A stretch of DNA of 64,000 bases from contig DKXL01000021.1 in the NCBI GenBank assembly GCA_002493005.1, positions 3,587 through 67,586 of the forward strand, written 5' to 3'. Within the stretch, counting starts at the first letter, position 1. Every line of letters starts with the position of its first letter. The stretch comes from Ruminococcaceae bacterium UBA7127 (GTDB taxonomy: Bacteria > Bacillota > Clostridia > Oscillospirales > Acutalibacteraceae). The position numbers were made by a program, and so were the translations under genes. Under the pieces are notes generated by a model that saw only the letters and a program-made list of their open reading frames with translations, searched no databases and was not told the DNA's origin. Positions 17,655-26,679 of the stretch are shown here, piece by piece.

Positions 17655-17683
17655 ATTATAATATATTTTAAGCGGAAAATCAA
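17655..17683 (-). promoter_or_regulatory. Sigma-A promoter for the PqqD/peptidase/nucleotidyltransferase operon
   Basis: Minus strand: TTGATT (17683-17678), 17-base spacer, TATAAT (17660-17655). The -35 box begins two bases after the groEL terminator stem, so this is an independent transcription unit. Confidence 0.7.
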
Positions 17684-17684
17684 T

Positions 17685-17712
17685 AAGGGTGTTGTCCAAA
17701 GACAACACCCTT
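17685..17712 (-). terminator. Terminator after groEL
   Basis: AAGGGTGTTGTC pairs perfectly with GACAACACCCTT around a CAAA loop (12-bp stem). A T-rich stretch follows on the minus strand. It lies 25 bases past the groL stop. Confidence 0.85.
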
Positions 17713-17736
17713 ATATAGAATTGCATATAATTTTTA

Positions 17737-19365
17737 TTAATACATTCCGCCCATATCAGGTGCTGCAGGAGCAACTGCTGCGGCAGGTTCCTTGATGTCT
17801 GATACGAGTGACTCTGTGGTGAGCACCATTGATGCAACTGAAGATGCATTTTCAAGTGCAGAACGTGTAACCTTGGTTGGGTCAACAATACCGGCTGATA
17901 CCATATCTGTATACTCTTCTGTAAGAGCATTGAAGCCGTAGCCAACCTTGTTCTCACGCTTGATATTCTCAACGATAACACTGCCCTCAAGTCCTGCGTT
18001 AGCCGCAATCTGGCGAAGCGGCTCTTCGAGTGCCTTAAGAACAATCTTAGCGCCTGTCTTTGCATCACCGTCAAGAGTTTCTACATATGCTGCAACAGCA
18101 GGAATTGCGTTCATACAAGCAATACCGCCGCCTGCAACGATGCCCTCTTCAACAGCAGCCTTTGTTGCGGCAAGTGCATCCTCAATACGGAGCTTCTTTT
18201 CTTTCATTTCAATCTCGGTTGCCGCACCAACCTTGATTACTGCAACACCGCCTGCAAGTTTTGCAAGACGTTCCTGAAGCTTTTCACGGTCAAAATCTGA
18301 AGTTGTTGTTTCAATCTGCTGTCTGATTTGTGCAACTCTGCCCTTGATAGCATCCTTGTCGCCTGCACCGTCAACAATGATTGTATTTTCCTTTTCAACC
18401 TTAACCTGACGAGCAGTACCGAGTTGGTCAACAGTTGTATCCTTAAGCTCAAGACCAAGCTCAGATGTGATAACTGTACCGCCTGTGAGGATTGCGATAT
18501 CCTGGAGCATCTCTTTTCTTCTGTCACCAAAGCCCGGAGCCTTTACTGCAACACAAGTGAATGTACCTCTGAGTTTGTTGAGTACGAGAGTTGTAAGAGC
18601 CTCGCCCTCAACATCTTCAGCAATAATGAGGAGCTTTTTACCCATCTGAACTACCTGCTCAAGAAGCGGTAAAATTTCCTGTGTTGTTGAAATCTTCTTG
18701 TCTGTGATAAGAATAAGAGGATTGTCAAGCTCTGCTACCATTTTGTCTGTATCGGTTACCATATACGGAGCGATATAGCCACGGTCAAACATCATACCCT
18801 CAACAACCTCGCTGTATGTGTCGGCTGTTTTTGACTCTTCAACTGTGATTACACCGTCAGTAGTAACCTTTTCCATAGCTTCTGCAATAAGGCTGCCGAT
18901 AAATTCATCCTGTGAAGAAACAGTAGCAACTCTAGCAATATCCTGTGTGCCCTTAACTTGCTGGCTGTTGTCAATTACTGCCTTTACAGCAACGCCGACA
19001 GCGTCTGCAATACCCTTTTTGAGTACCATTGGATTTGCACCTGCAGTTACATTCTTCATACCCTCTCTGATAAGAGCCTGAGCAAGAAGTGTTGCGGTTG
19101 TTGTACCGTCGCCTGCAACGTCATTTGTTTTGATTGATACTTCTTTAACAAGCTGTGCGCCCATATTTTCAAACGGGTCGTCAAGCTCAATTTCCTTTGC
19201 GATTGTTACGCCGTCGTTAGTAATAAGCGGAGCGCCGTATTTTTTGTCAAGAACTACGTTTCTGCCCTTAGGGCCGAGTGTGATTTTTACGGTATCGGCA
19301 AGCTGGTCGATACCTTTCATAAGAGCTTTTCTTGCATCTTCACCATATGCGATTTGTTTAGCCAT
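17737..19365 (-). CDS. groL: GroEL chaperonin (Hsp60)
   Basis: 542 residues, standard length. It forms the double-ring chaperonin that folds proteins with GroES and ATP in the cytoplasm. The N-terminus (AKQIAYGEDARKALMKGID), the ATP-binding DVAGDGTTTATLLAQAL, the signature AAVEEGIVAGGG, and a GGM-containing tail (MGGMY) are all present. It follows groS by 20 bases and ends at a strong terminator. The operon is under CIRCE control. No hrcA or dnaK is in the window. Nothing unusual in the protein. Confidence 0.98.
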   Translation of the reverse strand: MAKQIAYGEDARKALMKGIDQLADTVKITLGPKGRNVVLDKKYGAPLITNDGVTIAKEIELDDPFENMGAQLVKEVSIKTNDVAGDGTTTATLLAQALIREGMKNVTAGANPMVLKKGIADAVGVAVKAVIDNSQQVKGTQDIARVATVSSQDEFIGSLIAEAMEKVTTDGVITVEESKTADTYSEVVEGMMFDRGYIAPYMVTDTDKMVAELDNPLILITDKKISTTQEILPLLEQVVQMGKKLLIIAEDVEGEALTTLVLNKLRGTFTCVAVKAPGFGDRRKEMLQDIAILTGGTVITSELGLELKDTTVDQLGTARQVKVEKENTIIVDGAGDKDAIKGRVAQIRQQIETTTSDFDREKLQERLAKLAGGVAVIKVGAATEIEMKEKKLRIEDALAATKAAVEEGIVAGGGIACMNAIPAVAAYVETLDGDAKTGAKIVLKALEEPLRQIAANAGLEGSVIVENIKRENKVGYGFNALTEEYTDMVSAGIVDPTKVTRSALENASSVASMVLTTESLVSDIKEPAAAVAPAAPDMGGMY

Positions 19366-19385
19366 AATATATTACCTCCTGAAAA

Positions 19386-19670
19386 TTACTCTAATGTTGC
19401 AAGGATGTCTGACTGATTTACGATTGTGTATTCCTCGCCGTCAATTTTAACCTGTGTGCCTGCATACTTGCTTGCAATTACCTTGTCGCCTACGCTGACA
19501 TACATTGTTACCTCTTTGCCGTCAACAACACCGCCGGGTCCGACTGCAACTACTGACGCAAACTGCGGTTTTTCCTGAGCAGCTGATGATAAGATAATAC
19601 CGCTCTTGGTCTTTTCTTCTGCTTCTTCGACCTTAAGTACTACTCTGTCAAGTAATGGTTTGATAGTCAT
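19386..19670 (-). CDS. groS: GroES co-chaperonin (Hsp10)
   Basis: 94 residues, standard length. It caps the GroEL ring. The start MTIKPLLDRVVLKVEEAEEK, the mobile loop TKSGIILSSAAQEKPQ, and the end EEYTIVNQSDILATLE are typical. GGAGGC precedes the ATG. It is the first gene of the operon, with the CIRCE operator and promoter immediately upstream. Confidence 0.98.
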   Translation of the reverse strand: MTIKPLLDRVVLKVEEAEEKTKSGIILSSAAQEKPQFASVVAVGPGGVVDGKEVTMYVSVGDKVIASKYAGTQVKIDGEEYTIVNQSDILATLE

Positions 19671-19706
19671 AATTATATAGCCTCCTGTAAATAATATACC
19701 AACTGT

Positions 19707-19733
19707 TTAGCACTCTCGTTGTTTGAGTGCTAA
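19707..19733 (-). promoter_or_regulatory. CIRCE operator (HrcA binding site)
   Basis: TTAGCACTC (19707-19715), nine bases, GAGTGCTAA (19725-19733): an exact match to the CIRCE consensus. It lies just downstream of the groES -10 box and 37 bases upstream of the groES start, the usual place for repression by HrcA until heat shock. Confidence 0.97.
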
Positions 19734-19737
19734 TTAT

Positions 19738-19765
19738 ATTTTATACCAATTTTTAGAAAAGTCAA
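19738..19765 (-). promoter_or_regulatory. groESL promoter
   Basis: Minus strand: TTGACT (19765-19760), 16-base spacer, TAAAAT (19743-19738), abutting CIRCE. An overlapping TATAAA gives a second possible -10 register. Confidence 0.75.
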
Positions 19766-20182
19766 GAGAAATTTGACTATTTTTGACCTTTATTTTTATA
19801 AACAAAAAATTTATATTGTACAGCGGTGTGACAGCGGCATGATGCCGCCCACAATTCGGCAACGTGACGTTGCATCCATTTTCGAGTAGATAGCGGGTAG
19901 ATAGTATAATATATTAAATACGTCATTTGCCCGACAATTACAATTCATTTTCGGGCGACCAATGGTCGCCCCTACGAGGTGGGGTTTATTGGTACGCAAG
20001 TCGATTCCTGCGTTATCAATAGAAGAATGCTTGGTTCGGAATACCGATTTTAAGCGGTGGTGCAAGGAATATACACGAACTAAAAAAGCGGCGTGACAGC
20101 GTCCGCAATTCAGGCAGACAGCTTGATAGTATCTACACTTCTCCGCCCGACCGTTTTCGAGCATTTTCTTTTAATGCAAAAA
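19766..20182. repeat. Gene-free, palindrome-rich intergenic region with dispersed repeats (copies B and C)
   Basis: About 420 bases without a believable gene. 20085-20175 (copy B) matches 9435-9526 in ordered blocks. 19822-19895 (copy C) shares GTGACAGCG, a CCGC block, CAATTC and TTTTCGAG with copy B. Three small palindromes stand out: GGCATGATGCC near 19837, GCAACG/CGTTGC at 19859-19873, and GGGCGACC-AAT-GGTCGCCC at 19953-19971, the last followed by CCTACG. This last motif resembles REP-like intergenic repeats seen in many gut Firmicutes. GC content is higher than in neighbouring spacers. A 117-codon minus-strand ORF here is read through the palindromes and rejected. Confidence 0.6.
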
Positions 20183-20205
20183 GTCGGCTGCATATTGCAG
20201 CCGAC
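20183..20205 (-). terminator. Terminator after the ABC transporter operon
   Basis: GTCGGCTGC pairs perfectly with GCAGCCGAC around a 5-base loop. On the minus strand TTTTTGC follows. It lies 9 bases past the ATPase gene stop. Confidence 0.9.
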
Positions 20206-20213
20206 CGTAATTT

Positions 20214-21014
20214 TTAATCTTTACTTAACAGCATTCTGTCATTGTCCATTTTGGAACCGCTTACCTGCTCAAATTTTTGGAGAAGCTGATCAACAGTAAG
20301 CTGCTTTTTCTCTTCGCCCGAAATATCAAGAATAATCTTGCCGTCACTCATCATAATAAGACGATTGCCGTGTGTAATGGCATCTTTCATATTATGAGTT
20401 ACCATTAATGCAGTAAGATTGTTTTCCTCGATAATCTTATCGCTGAGTTCAAGCACCTTTGCGGCAGTCTTTGGGTCGAGAGCTGCTGTGTGCTCGTCAA
20501 GAAGCAAAAGTTTAGGCTTTTGAATGGTAGCCATAAGCAAGGTAATTGCCTGGCGCTGTCCACCTGAAAGCAAACCAACCTTAGAGGTCATTCTGTCCTC
20601 AAGTCCGAGATCAAGCTCTGTGAGCATCTCACGATACTTTTCTTTCTCTTCTTTTTTTACACCCCAGGAAAGACCTCTGCGCTTTCCTCTGCGTGCCGCG
20701 AGAGCAAGGTTTTCGACAATTTCCATATCTGCAACCGTGCCGGTCATAGGGTCCTGAAAAACTCTGCCTATGTACTTTGCTCTTTTATGTTCCGACAATG
20801 AGGTTACGTTCACGCCGTCAATAACAACACTTCCGCTGTCAACCGGCCATACGCCTGCAAGAGCATTGAGCATTGTTGACTTTCCTGCGCCGTTGCCGCC
20901 GATTACCGTGCAAAAATCACCGTCATTTAAAGTAAGACTTACTCCGTCAAGAGCCAATTTCTCGTTAACAGTTCCGGGATTAAAAGTCTTATAAATATTG
21001 TTTATTTCAATCAT
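20214..21014 (-). CDS. ABC transporter ATP-binding protein
   Basis: 266 residues. It energises the importer formed with the permease and lipoprotein upstream. Walker A GGNGAGKST, Q-loop VFQDP, signature LLSGGQRQA, Walker B LLLLDEHTAALDP and switch histidine VTHN are all visible. The start overlaps the permease stop by 8 bases. The three-gene order (PF04392-type binding protein, PF02653-type permease, ATPase) matches the class described for tryptophan/aromatic amino-acid uptake (TrpXYZ), but substrates vary, so the ligand is left open. It ends right before a strong terminator. Confidence 0.93.
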   Translation of the reverse strand: MIEINNIYKTFNPGTVNEKLALDGVSLTLNDGDFCTVIGGNGAGKSTMLNALAGVWPVDSGSVVIDGVNVTSLSEHKRAKYIGRVFQDPMTGTVADMEIVENLALAARRGKRRGLSWGVKKEEKEKYREMLTELDLGLEDRMTSKVGLLSGGQRQAITLLMATIQKPKLLLLDEHTAALDPKTAAKVLELSDKIIEENNLTALMVTHNMKDAITHGNRLIMMSDGKIILDISGEEKKQLTVDQLLQKFEQVSGSKMDNDRMLLSKD

Positions 21015-21927
21015 TTTTTGACTTACCTCCCGAATTTTTTACGTTTTTAGCCTGAATTATCGACTTCCAATACGGAATTGCAAGGAAGAGTGCAACAACA
21101 ACTGCAGAAAGAAGTTTGAGATAATTTGCAGGAAGTCCGAGCTTTAGAACTATTGAAATTACAATGTAATAAATAACTCCGCCGATGACCGATGCTAAAA
21201 GTCTGAGCGCAAAGTTCTTGAACAGCTTACCAAAGATAACCTCACCTATGATTACAGCCGCAAGTCCTATTACTATTGCGCCTCTGCCCATATTTACGTC
21301 GGCACTGCCGCTGAACTGTGCAAGAAGTCCGCCGGAAAGAGCTACGATACCGTTGGAAATAACAAGACCTAAGATTTTTCTTGAGTCGGTATTGATGCCG
21401 TTTGCCCTAGCCATAGCCTGATTACAACCCGTAGCACGTATTGAATGGCCAAGCTCCGTTCCGAAAAACCAGTAAAGCAGAGCGATAATTACTGCAACAA
21501 AAATGCCGCAAACCAAAATAGTGATACCCAAACCGCTTGTCTTTGAAGAAACAATCAGATCGTAGTTTCTCCAGCTTATAGTAATGTTTGCCTTGCCTTC
21601 CATAATGGCAAGGTTGATGGAATAGAGTGCAAGCTGAGTGAGAATACCTGCAAGAATTGCCGGTATACCGAACTTGGTGTGCAGTATTCCCGTTATAAGA
21701 CCTGCAATACAACCTGCCGCAAAGGCGATAGCCATTGCTACCCATATATTAACCTGATAAACGGTTGTAAGCACAACAAGAACTGCTCCGCCGAGAGCTA
21801 TTGAGCCGTCTACGGTAAGGTCGGCAAGGTCAAGAATTTTAAAAGTTATGTATACGCCTATCGCCATTATGCCCCATATCATTCCCTGGGCTATAGGCGA
21901 TGGAAGCGATTGCAAAAATTCTAACAT
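21007..21927 (-). CDS. ABC transporter permease (BPD_transp_2 / LivH-type)
   Basis: 306 residues with eight or more hydrophobic spans. It forms the membrane channel of the importer. The motif ELGHSIRATGCNQAMARANGI is the cytoplasmic EAA-like coupling loop of the PF02653 permease family. The C-terminal tail is short and basic. It follows the binding-protein gene after an 82-base gap containing a hairpin (21956-21981), and overlaps the ATPase gene by 8 bases. Confidence 0.92.
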   Translation of the reverse strand: MLEFLQSLPSPIAQGMIWGIMAIGVYITFKILDLADLTVDGSIALGGAVLVVLTTVYQVNIWVAMAIAFAAGCIAGLITGILHTKFGIPAILAGILTQLALYSINLAIMEGKANITISWRNYDLIVSSKTSGLGITILVCGIFVAVIIALLYWFFGTELGHSIRATGCNQAMARANGINTDSRKILGLVISNGIVALSGGLLAQFSGSADVNMGRGAIVIGLAAVIIGEVIFGKLFKNFALRLLASVIGGVIYYIVISIVLKLGLPANYLKLLSAVVVALFLAIPYWKSIIQAKNVKNSGGKSKND

Positions 21928-21955
21928 ATTTTATTTTCTCCTGTTAAACAATCAA

Positions 21956-21981
21956 AAAGCGATAAGAAAACTTATCGCTTT
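21956..21981 (-). terminator. Internal terminator/attenuating hairpin after the binding-protein gene
   Basis: AAAGCGATAAG pairs perfectly with CTTATCGCTTT around an AAAA loop; the minus strand continues TTTTTG. It lies between the lipoprotein and permease genes. Such partial terminators or RNA-stabilising stems raise the amount of binding protein over membrane components. Confidence 0.8.
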
Positions 21982-22009
21982 CAGATGATATTTTTATAAC
22001 TTATTATAC

Positions 22010-23023
22010 TTATTCTTCTGTTGAAATAGCCTCATAGTCATCGGGAATCTTAACTCCGATTGCCTCAGCTCTGTCTGCAAAATACTTCTTAACAGGAGCT
22101 TCATCGTATTGGATTTCCATTTCAGCAGGATCTGCACCCTCTACAAGAATCTCATAAGCCATTTCACCGGTCTTTTTACCAATGTTGTAATAGCTGATTG
22201 AAAGTGTTGCAATACCACAACCCTTGCAGATACCTTCTTCGCCTGCGATTACAGGAATCTTTGCAGGCTCAAGGATATTGTTGATAGCCTGTGCGTTAGA
22301 AGCAGCAGTATTGTCTGTAGGAATGTATATTGCGTCACACTTGTCTGTAACCATCTGCTGTGTAACTGTTGAAACATCATTTGTATCTACAAATGTGTAC
22401 TCCTTAGACTCAATACCGAGATTTTTGAGTTCCTCGGTAACTACTGTAGCCTGATACTTTGAGTTTGTTTCAGATGAGCAGTAGAGAATGCCTACCTTCT
22501 TAACATCAGGAACAATCTCTTTAACCATTGCAGCCTGTTCTTTGAGAGGAGCAAGGTCAGATGTACCTGATACGTTAAATCCTGTTTTACCGTTCCAATC
22601 CTTAATTTCAAGAGCAGAAGCATAATCTGTGATTGATGTTGCAAGGATCGGAATAGTGTCGGTAGCCTGAGATGCGGCTGCAAGAGCATCGGTTGCATTA
22701 GCCATAATAAGGTCAACCTTATCGCTTACAAACTTAGATGTAATAGTTGTGCAGTTTGTTTTTTCGCCGGATGCGTTTTGCTCGTCAAACTTAACGTTAT
22801 CTGCACCGAGCTTTTCTGTGAGAGCATCCTTAAATCCCTTTGTTGCTTCGTCAAGTGCAGGATGCTGCACAAGCTGGCAGATACCAATGTTGTATACCTT
22901 ACCTGAATCAGCAGTTTTATTGCTGCCCTCAGGTGAATCTGCCGAACCACCGCAGCCGGCAAAGCAAGCGGCTGTCATAAGCGCTGATAACGCGAGAGCA
23001 AGTATTCTTTTAATTTTTTTCAT
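22010..23023 (-). CDS. ABC substrate-binding lipoprotein (PF04392-type, TrpX-like)
   Basis: 337 residues. A lipoprotein signal peptide ends at FAGCGG (lipidated Cys near residue 23), followed by a serine/glycine-rich linker. The mature part starts YNIGICQLVQHPALDEATKG, the family hallmark, with a later VGILYCSSETNSKYQ. It captures the ligand outside the membrane and delivers it to the permease. A good AGGAGG precedes the ATG, and a promoter (23080-23108) and a leader hairpin lie upstream. The family includes tryptophan and other aromatic-ligand binders; the actual ligand is not readable here. Confidence 0.9.
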   Translation of the reverse strand: MKKIKRILALALSALMTAACFAGCGGSADSPEGSNKTADSGKVYNIGICQLVQHPALDEATKGFKDALTEKLGADNVKFDEQNASGEKTNCTTITSKFVSDKVDLIMANATDALAAASQATDTIPILATSITDYASALEIKDWNGKTGFNVSGTSDLAPLKEQAAMVKEIVPDVKKVGILYCSSETNSKYQATVVTEELKNLGIESKEYTFVDTNDVSTVTQQMVTDKCDAIYIPTDNTAASNAQAINNILEPAKIPVIAGEEGICKGCGIATLSISYYNIGKKTGEMAYEILVEGADPAEMEIQYDEAPVKKYFADRAEAIGVKIPDDYEAISTEE

Positions 23024-23079
23024 AACATTTCCTCCTGTGCTTTTACACTTTTATGTGTTAAAGCGTTATGTCAACTAAT

Positions 23080-23108
23080 ATTATATTACAAAATAAACAA
23101 TAATTCAA
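23080..23108 (-). promoter_or_regulatory. Promoter of the ABC importer operon, with leader hairpin
   Basis: Minus strand: TTGAAT (23108-23103), 17-base spacer, TATAAT (23085-23080). In the leader, CTTTAACAC and GTGTAAAAG (about 23043-23066) can form a stem just before the ribosome-binding site, with one mismatch. Confidence 0.75.
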
Positions 23109-23123
23109 GCATTCTGCTTAATT

Positions 23124-23145
23124 TCATTATTATTTATAATAATGA
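23124..23145 (-). terminator. Weak AT-only stem after dnaE
   Basis: TCATTATTA pairs with TAATAATGA around TTTA, 14 bases past the dnaE stop. No strong T run follows, so termination here is uncertain. Confidence 0.35.
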
Positions 23146-23159
23146 CAGCGCATTTTTGG

Positions 23160-26100
23160 TTATTTTGCCACAACATTATTTTCTCCCAGTTGGTATCTAA
23201 GCTCCTTTATCATCACATCGTTGATTGAAACCCACATTGTTGTCGGTGCTTTTACCTTGCGGTTGGAATTGGTGAGATAAAAAATAACAGGCGTAGTGCC
23301 TTCAAATATGTCGAGCACACGTTTTGCTTTATTGTATAGCTCTGTATTTAAATCATCAATACGCAGATAAAGTGCTGACGGAGCAGTAGTTTTTGTATGA
23401 CCTGAGTTTTGTGCAGTCTTTTCAGACAAGCGGCTCTGTGACACAGGCATATTTTTACATTCCTCGTTTGTACGGGCAATAGCTATGGTATCACAGATGA
23501 TTTTTGGTTCTTCGTTTTCTTTGAAGTTGACAGTTCCGTTTATAACAATCGCATTGCCAACCCCCATAAGCTGTGCATACTTATCATAAACATTAGGAAA
23601 CACAACTACTTCCATCACACCGTAACGGTCTTCAACATTTATAAAAGCCATCATTTTGTTGTTTTTGGTAAGCTGAGTTTTAATTTTTGAAACAATGCAG
23701 ACAAGAGTTACCTTTTTTCCGTCAAAATACAGATTGTTGTCATTACCGATTATGTCGCCTGACTTGTCTGCTTTTATGCGCTGTGCAAATAAAGTGTAGT
23801 CATCCATAGGATGTCCGCTGAGATACATTCCGGCAATTTCGTTTTCCATATGCAAAAGTTCCTGAGTTGAAAATTCGGGCAAGTCAGGAATTTGAGGCGC
23901 GGAAGAAATCTGCTCCTGCTCACTTCCCATATCAAAGAATGATAACTGACCGCCCATATTTCGACGGTGTTCGTAATCGAGGTCATCAAGAACCGACTTG
24001 CATACCGCAAGAAGTTGGCGGCGGTTTGCGCCCAAGTTATCAAAAGCGCCGCATTTGATAAGACTTTCTATTGCACGGCTGTTCATATTCTTGCCGAATA
24101 AACGCTTACAAAAATCATAAAATGAGCTGTATGGTTTGCTTCTTCTTTGGGCTATAATTTCATCGATAAACTGTTTACCGAGATTTTTGATTGCAAGTAA
24201 TCCGTAGCGAATATTACCGCCGCTTACGGTAAAGCCGTGATTACTTTCATTTACATTTGGAGGCAAAACCTTGATACCAAGCCGCTGACATTCTGCAATG
24301 TAAACAGCCATTTTGTTTTGATTGTCAAGTACGCTTGAAAGCAGTGCCGCCATATATTCGTGAGGATAATAGCATTTTAGCCATGCTGTTTTATAGGAGA
24401 TTGTGGCATAAGCCGCCGCGTGAGATTTGTTAAAAGCATATGACGCAAAGCTTTCCATCTCATCATAAATTGAGCTTGCCGTTCTTTCGTCAATTCCTCG
24501 GCGCAGACATCCGTCAACAACTATATTGCCGTCGTCGTCAGTAAGTCCGTTTATAAATATACCGCGTTCTTTTTCCATTACGCTGTGCTTCTTTTTGCTC
24601 ATTGCACGGCGAACGATATCGGCTCGTCCAAGACTGTATCCTGCAAGCTCACGAAAAATCTGCATTACCTGCTCTTGATATACTATACAACCGTAAGTAA
24701 CGTCAAGAATATTTTTAAGCATTGGGTGCTTGTATTTTATGTGAGAGGGATTGTGGCGGCAGTCAATATAGGTAGGAATGCTGTCCATAGGTCCCGGACG
24801 GTAAAGCGAAAGTACCGCCACCAAATCTTCAATGGAATCAGGCTTTAGCTGAGTGAGTACATTTTTCATTCCCTGACTTTCAAATTGGAAAACTCCCTCG
24901 GTATTGCCGTGAGAAATCATCTCAAAGACCTTGGCATCGTTTTCTGTTACCATATCGGGAGAATAATCAGGGTGATTTTGTTTAATTATTTTTTCGGCAT
25001 CGCTTATTACCGTAAGGTTTCTAAGCCCCAAAAAGTCCATCTTAAGAAGTCCAAGCTCCTCAAGAGTTGTCATTGTAAATTGTGTGACAACATTGTCGTC
25101 GTTCTTTGATAAAGGAACATAGTCGGACACAGGCCTATCTGTTATTACAACACCTGCCGCGTGCATTGTTGCGTGACGAGGCATTCCCTCTATGCTCATT
25201 GCAATATCGAGCAGATTTTTAGTCTGTTCGTCCTCATTGTAGCGTGTGCGAAGCTCCTTGCTGATTTTGAGAGCTTTTTCGATAGTTATATTGATTTCAA
25301 ACGGCACAAGCTTTGCTATAACATCAACTGTTGCATATGGAATTGCAAGTGCTCTGCCGACATCACGAATGGCGCCGCGAGCCGCCATTGTGCCGAATGA
25401 TATAATCTGTGCAACGTGGTCTTCGCCGTATTTGCGAACAACGTAATCGATTACCTCTCCCCTGCGCTCCTTGCAAAAGTCAATGTCAAAGTCAGGCATA
25501 CTTACTCTTTCGGGATTAAGAAAGCGCTCGAAGAGCAGATTGTACTTGATCGGGTCTATGTCGGTTATACCGATACAGTAAGCACAAAGTGAGCCTGCGC
25601 CCGAACCTCTGCCGGGGCCTACGGGGATTCCGTTTTCTTTGGCATATTTTACAAAATCATTTACTATGAGGTAGTAATCGACAAAACCCATCTGCGACAC
25701 TGTGCTTATCTCGTATTCAAGGCGGTCGATTAAGGATTGGTCGGGATTTTCTCCGTAGTATTTATACAGTCCCTTGTAACAATTTCGTCTGAAATAATCA
25801 AGGTGGTTTTCTCCGTTTGGAGCATCAAATCTCGGTAGTTTGCGAACGCCGAATTCAAATTCGACGTTGCACATATCAACAATTTTTTGTATATTGTCGC
25901 AAGCCTTTGGATAAGCCTTGAAAACCTCACGCATCTGAGCTTCGGTCTTGAGATAAAATTCATCAGTTTGGAACTCCATCCTATCGTTGTCATTAATGGT
26001 GCGGTTAGTCTGAATACAAAGCAGTATGTTGTGAGTTTGACTGTCGGATTGTTCAATATAATGGCTGTCGTTAGTTGCAACTATATCAACTCCGATTTCG

Positions 26101-26678
26101 TCTGCTATACGAACAAGGCTTGGTATTATTCTCTTTTGCTCTTCAATTCCGTGGTCTTGGAGCTCGATAAAAAAGTTTTCTCTACCAAAAAGGTCACGAT
26201 AATACTCAGCCTTTGCCTTTGCGGCATTATAGTCGTTATCCAAAAGAAGTTGAGGTATTTCACCTGCAAGGCAGGCTGAAAGACAAACCAATCCCTCGTG
26301 ATACTGCTTTAGCAGTTCATCATCAATTCTGGGCTTTGAATAAAATCCCTCGGTAAATCCCTTGGACACAAGTTTAATCAGGTTTTGATATCCCGTTTGA
26401 TTTTTGCAAAGCAGAACCATATGATAGTATTTTCCGTATGCAGAAGTCTTGTCAAAGCGCGACTGAGGAGCAACATACACCTCACAACCGATTATCGGCT
26501 TAATACCCTCTTTTTTGCACGCACGATAAAAATCAATTACTCCGTACATTACACCGTGGTCGGTTATTGCAAGAGAAGTCATTCCCTTTTCTTTGGCAGA
26601 CAAAGCAAGCCTGCTGATGCGGCAGGCGCCGTCAAGCAGACTGTATTCAGTATGAACATGTAGATGTGTGAATGCCAT
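23160..26678 (-). CDS. dnaE: DnaE, DNA polymerase III alpha subunit
   Basis: 1172 residues from the ATG at 26678 (MAFTHLHVHTEYSLLDG). That start is chosen because GGGTGAG, at the very end of xseA, precedes it. Domains in order: N-terminal PHP (HLHVHTEYS), the C-family polymerase core (VGPGRGSGAGSLCAYCIGI, MPDFDIDFCKERRGEV), the GVFQFES and LYRPGPMD region, helix-hairpin-helix, and a late OB fold (VTLVCIVSKIKTQ). It synthesises DNA at the fork; Firmicutes also carry PolC. The active aspartates are present. It is last in a nusB, TsaD-like, xseA, dnaE run. Confidence 0.97.
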   Translation of the reverse strand: MAFTHLHVHTEYSLLDGACRISRLALSAKEKGMTSLAITDHGVMYGVIDFYRACKKEGIKPIIGCEVYVAPQSRFDKTSAYGKYYHMVLLCKNQTGYQNLIKLVSKGFTEGFYSKPRIDDELLKQYHEGLVCLSACLAGEIPQLLLDNDYNAAKAKAEYYRDLFGRENFFIELQDHGIEEQKRIIPSLVRIADEIGVDIVATNDSHYIEQSDSQTHNILLCIQTNRTINDNDRMEFQTDEFYLKTEAQMREVFKAYPKACDNIQKIVDMCNVEFEFGVRKLPRFDAPNGENHLDYFRRNCYKGLYKYYGENPDQSLIDRLEYEISTVSQMGFVDYYLIVNDFVKYAKENGIPVGPGRGSGAGSLCAYCIGITDIDPIKYNLLFERFLNPERVSMPDFDIDFCKERRGEVIDYVVRKYGEDHVAQIISFGTMAARGAIRDVGRALAIPYATVDVIAKLVPFEINITIEKALKISKELRTRYNEDEQTKNLLDIAMSIEGMPRHATMHAAGVVITDRPVSDYVPLSKNDDNVVTQFTMTTLEELGLLKMDFLGLRNLTVISDAEKIIKQNHPDYSPDMVTENDAKVFEMISHGNTEGVFQFESQGMKNVLTQLKPDSIEDLVAVLSLYRPGPMDSIPTYIDCRHNPSHIKYKHPMLKNILDVTYGCIVYQEQVMQIFRELAGYSLGRADIVRRAMSKKKHSVMEKERGIFINGLTDDDGNIVVDGCLRRGIDERTASSIYDEMESFASYAFNKSHAAAYATISYKTAWLKCYYPHEYMAALLSSVLDNQNKMAVYIAECQRLGIKVLPPNVNESNHGFTVSGGNIRYGLLAIKNLGKQFIDEIIAQRRSKPYSSFYDFCKRLFGKNMNSRAIESLIKCGAFDNLGANRRQLLAVCKSVLDDLDYEHRRNMGGQLSFFDMGSEQEQISSAPQIPDLPEFSTQELLHMENEIAGMYLSGHPMDDYTLFAQRIKADKSGDIIGNDNNLYFDGKKVTLVCIVSKIKTQLTKNNKMMAFINVEDRYGVMEVVVFPNVYDKYAQLMGVGNAIVINGTVNFKENEEPKIICDTIAIARTNEECKNMPVSQSRLSEKTAQNSGHTKTTAPSALYLRIDDLNTELYNKAKRVLDIFEGTTPVIFYLTNSNRKVKAPTTMWVSINDVMIKELRYQLGENNVVAK

Positions 26679-26679
26679 A

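Noticed and set aside
19811..20164. 117-codon minus-strand ORF in the repeat-rich spacer
   Set aside because: It reads through palindromes and repeat copies, is rich in Cys/His/Arg by accident of GC-rich stems, and has no ribosome-binding site.
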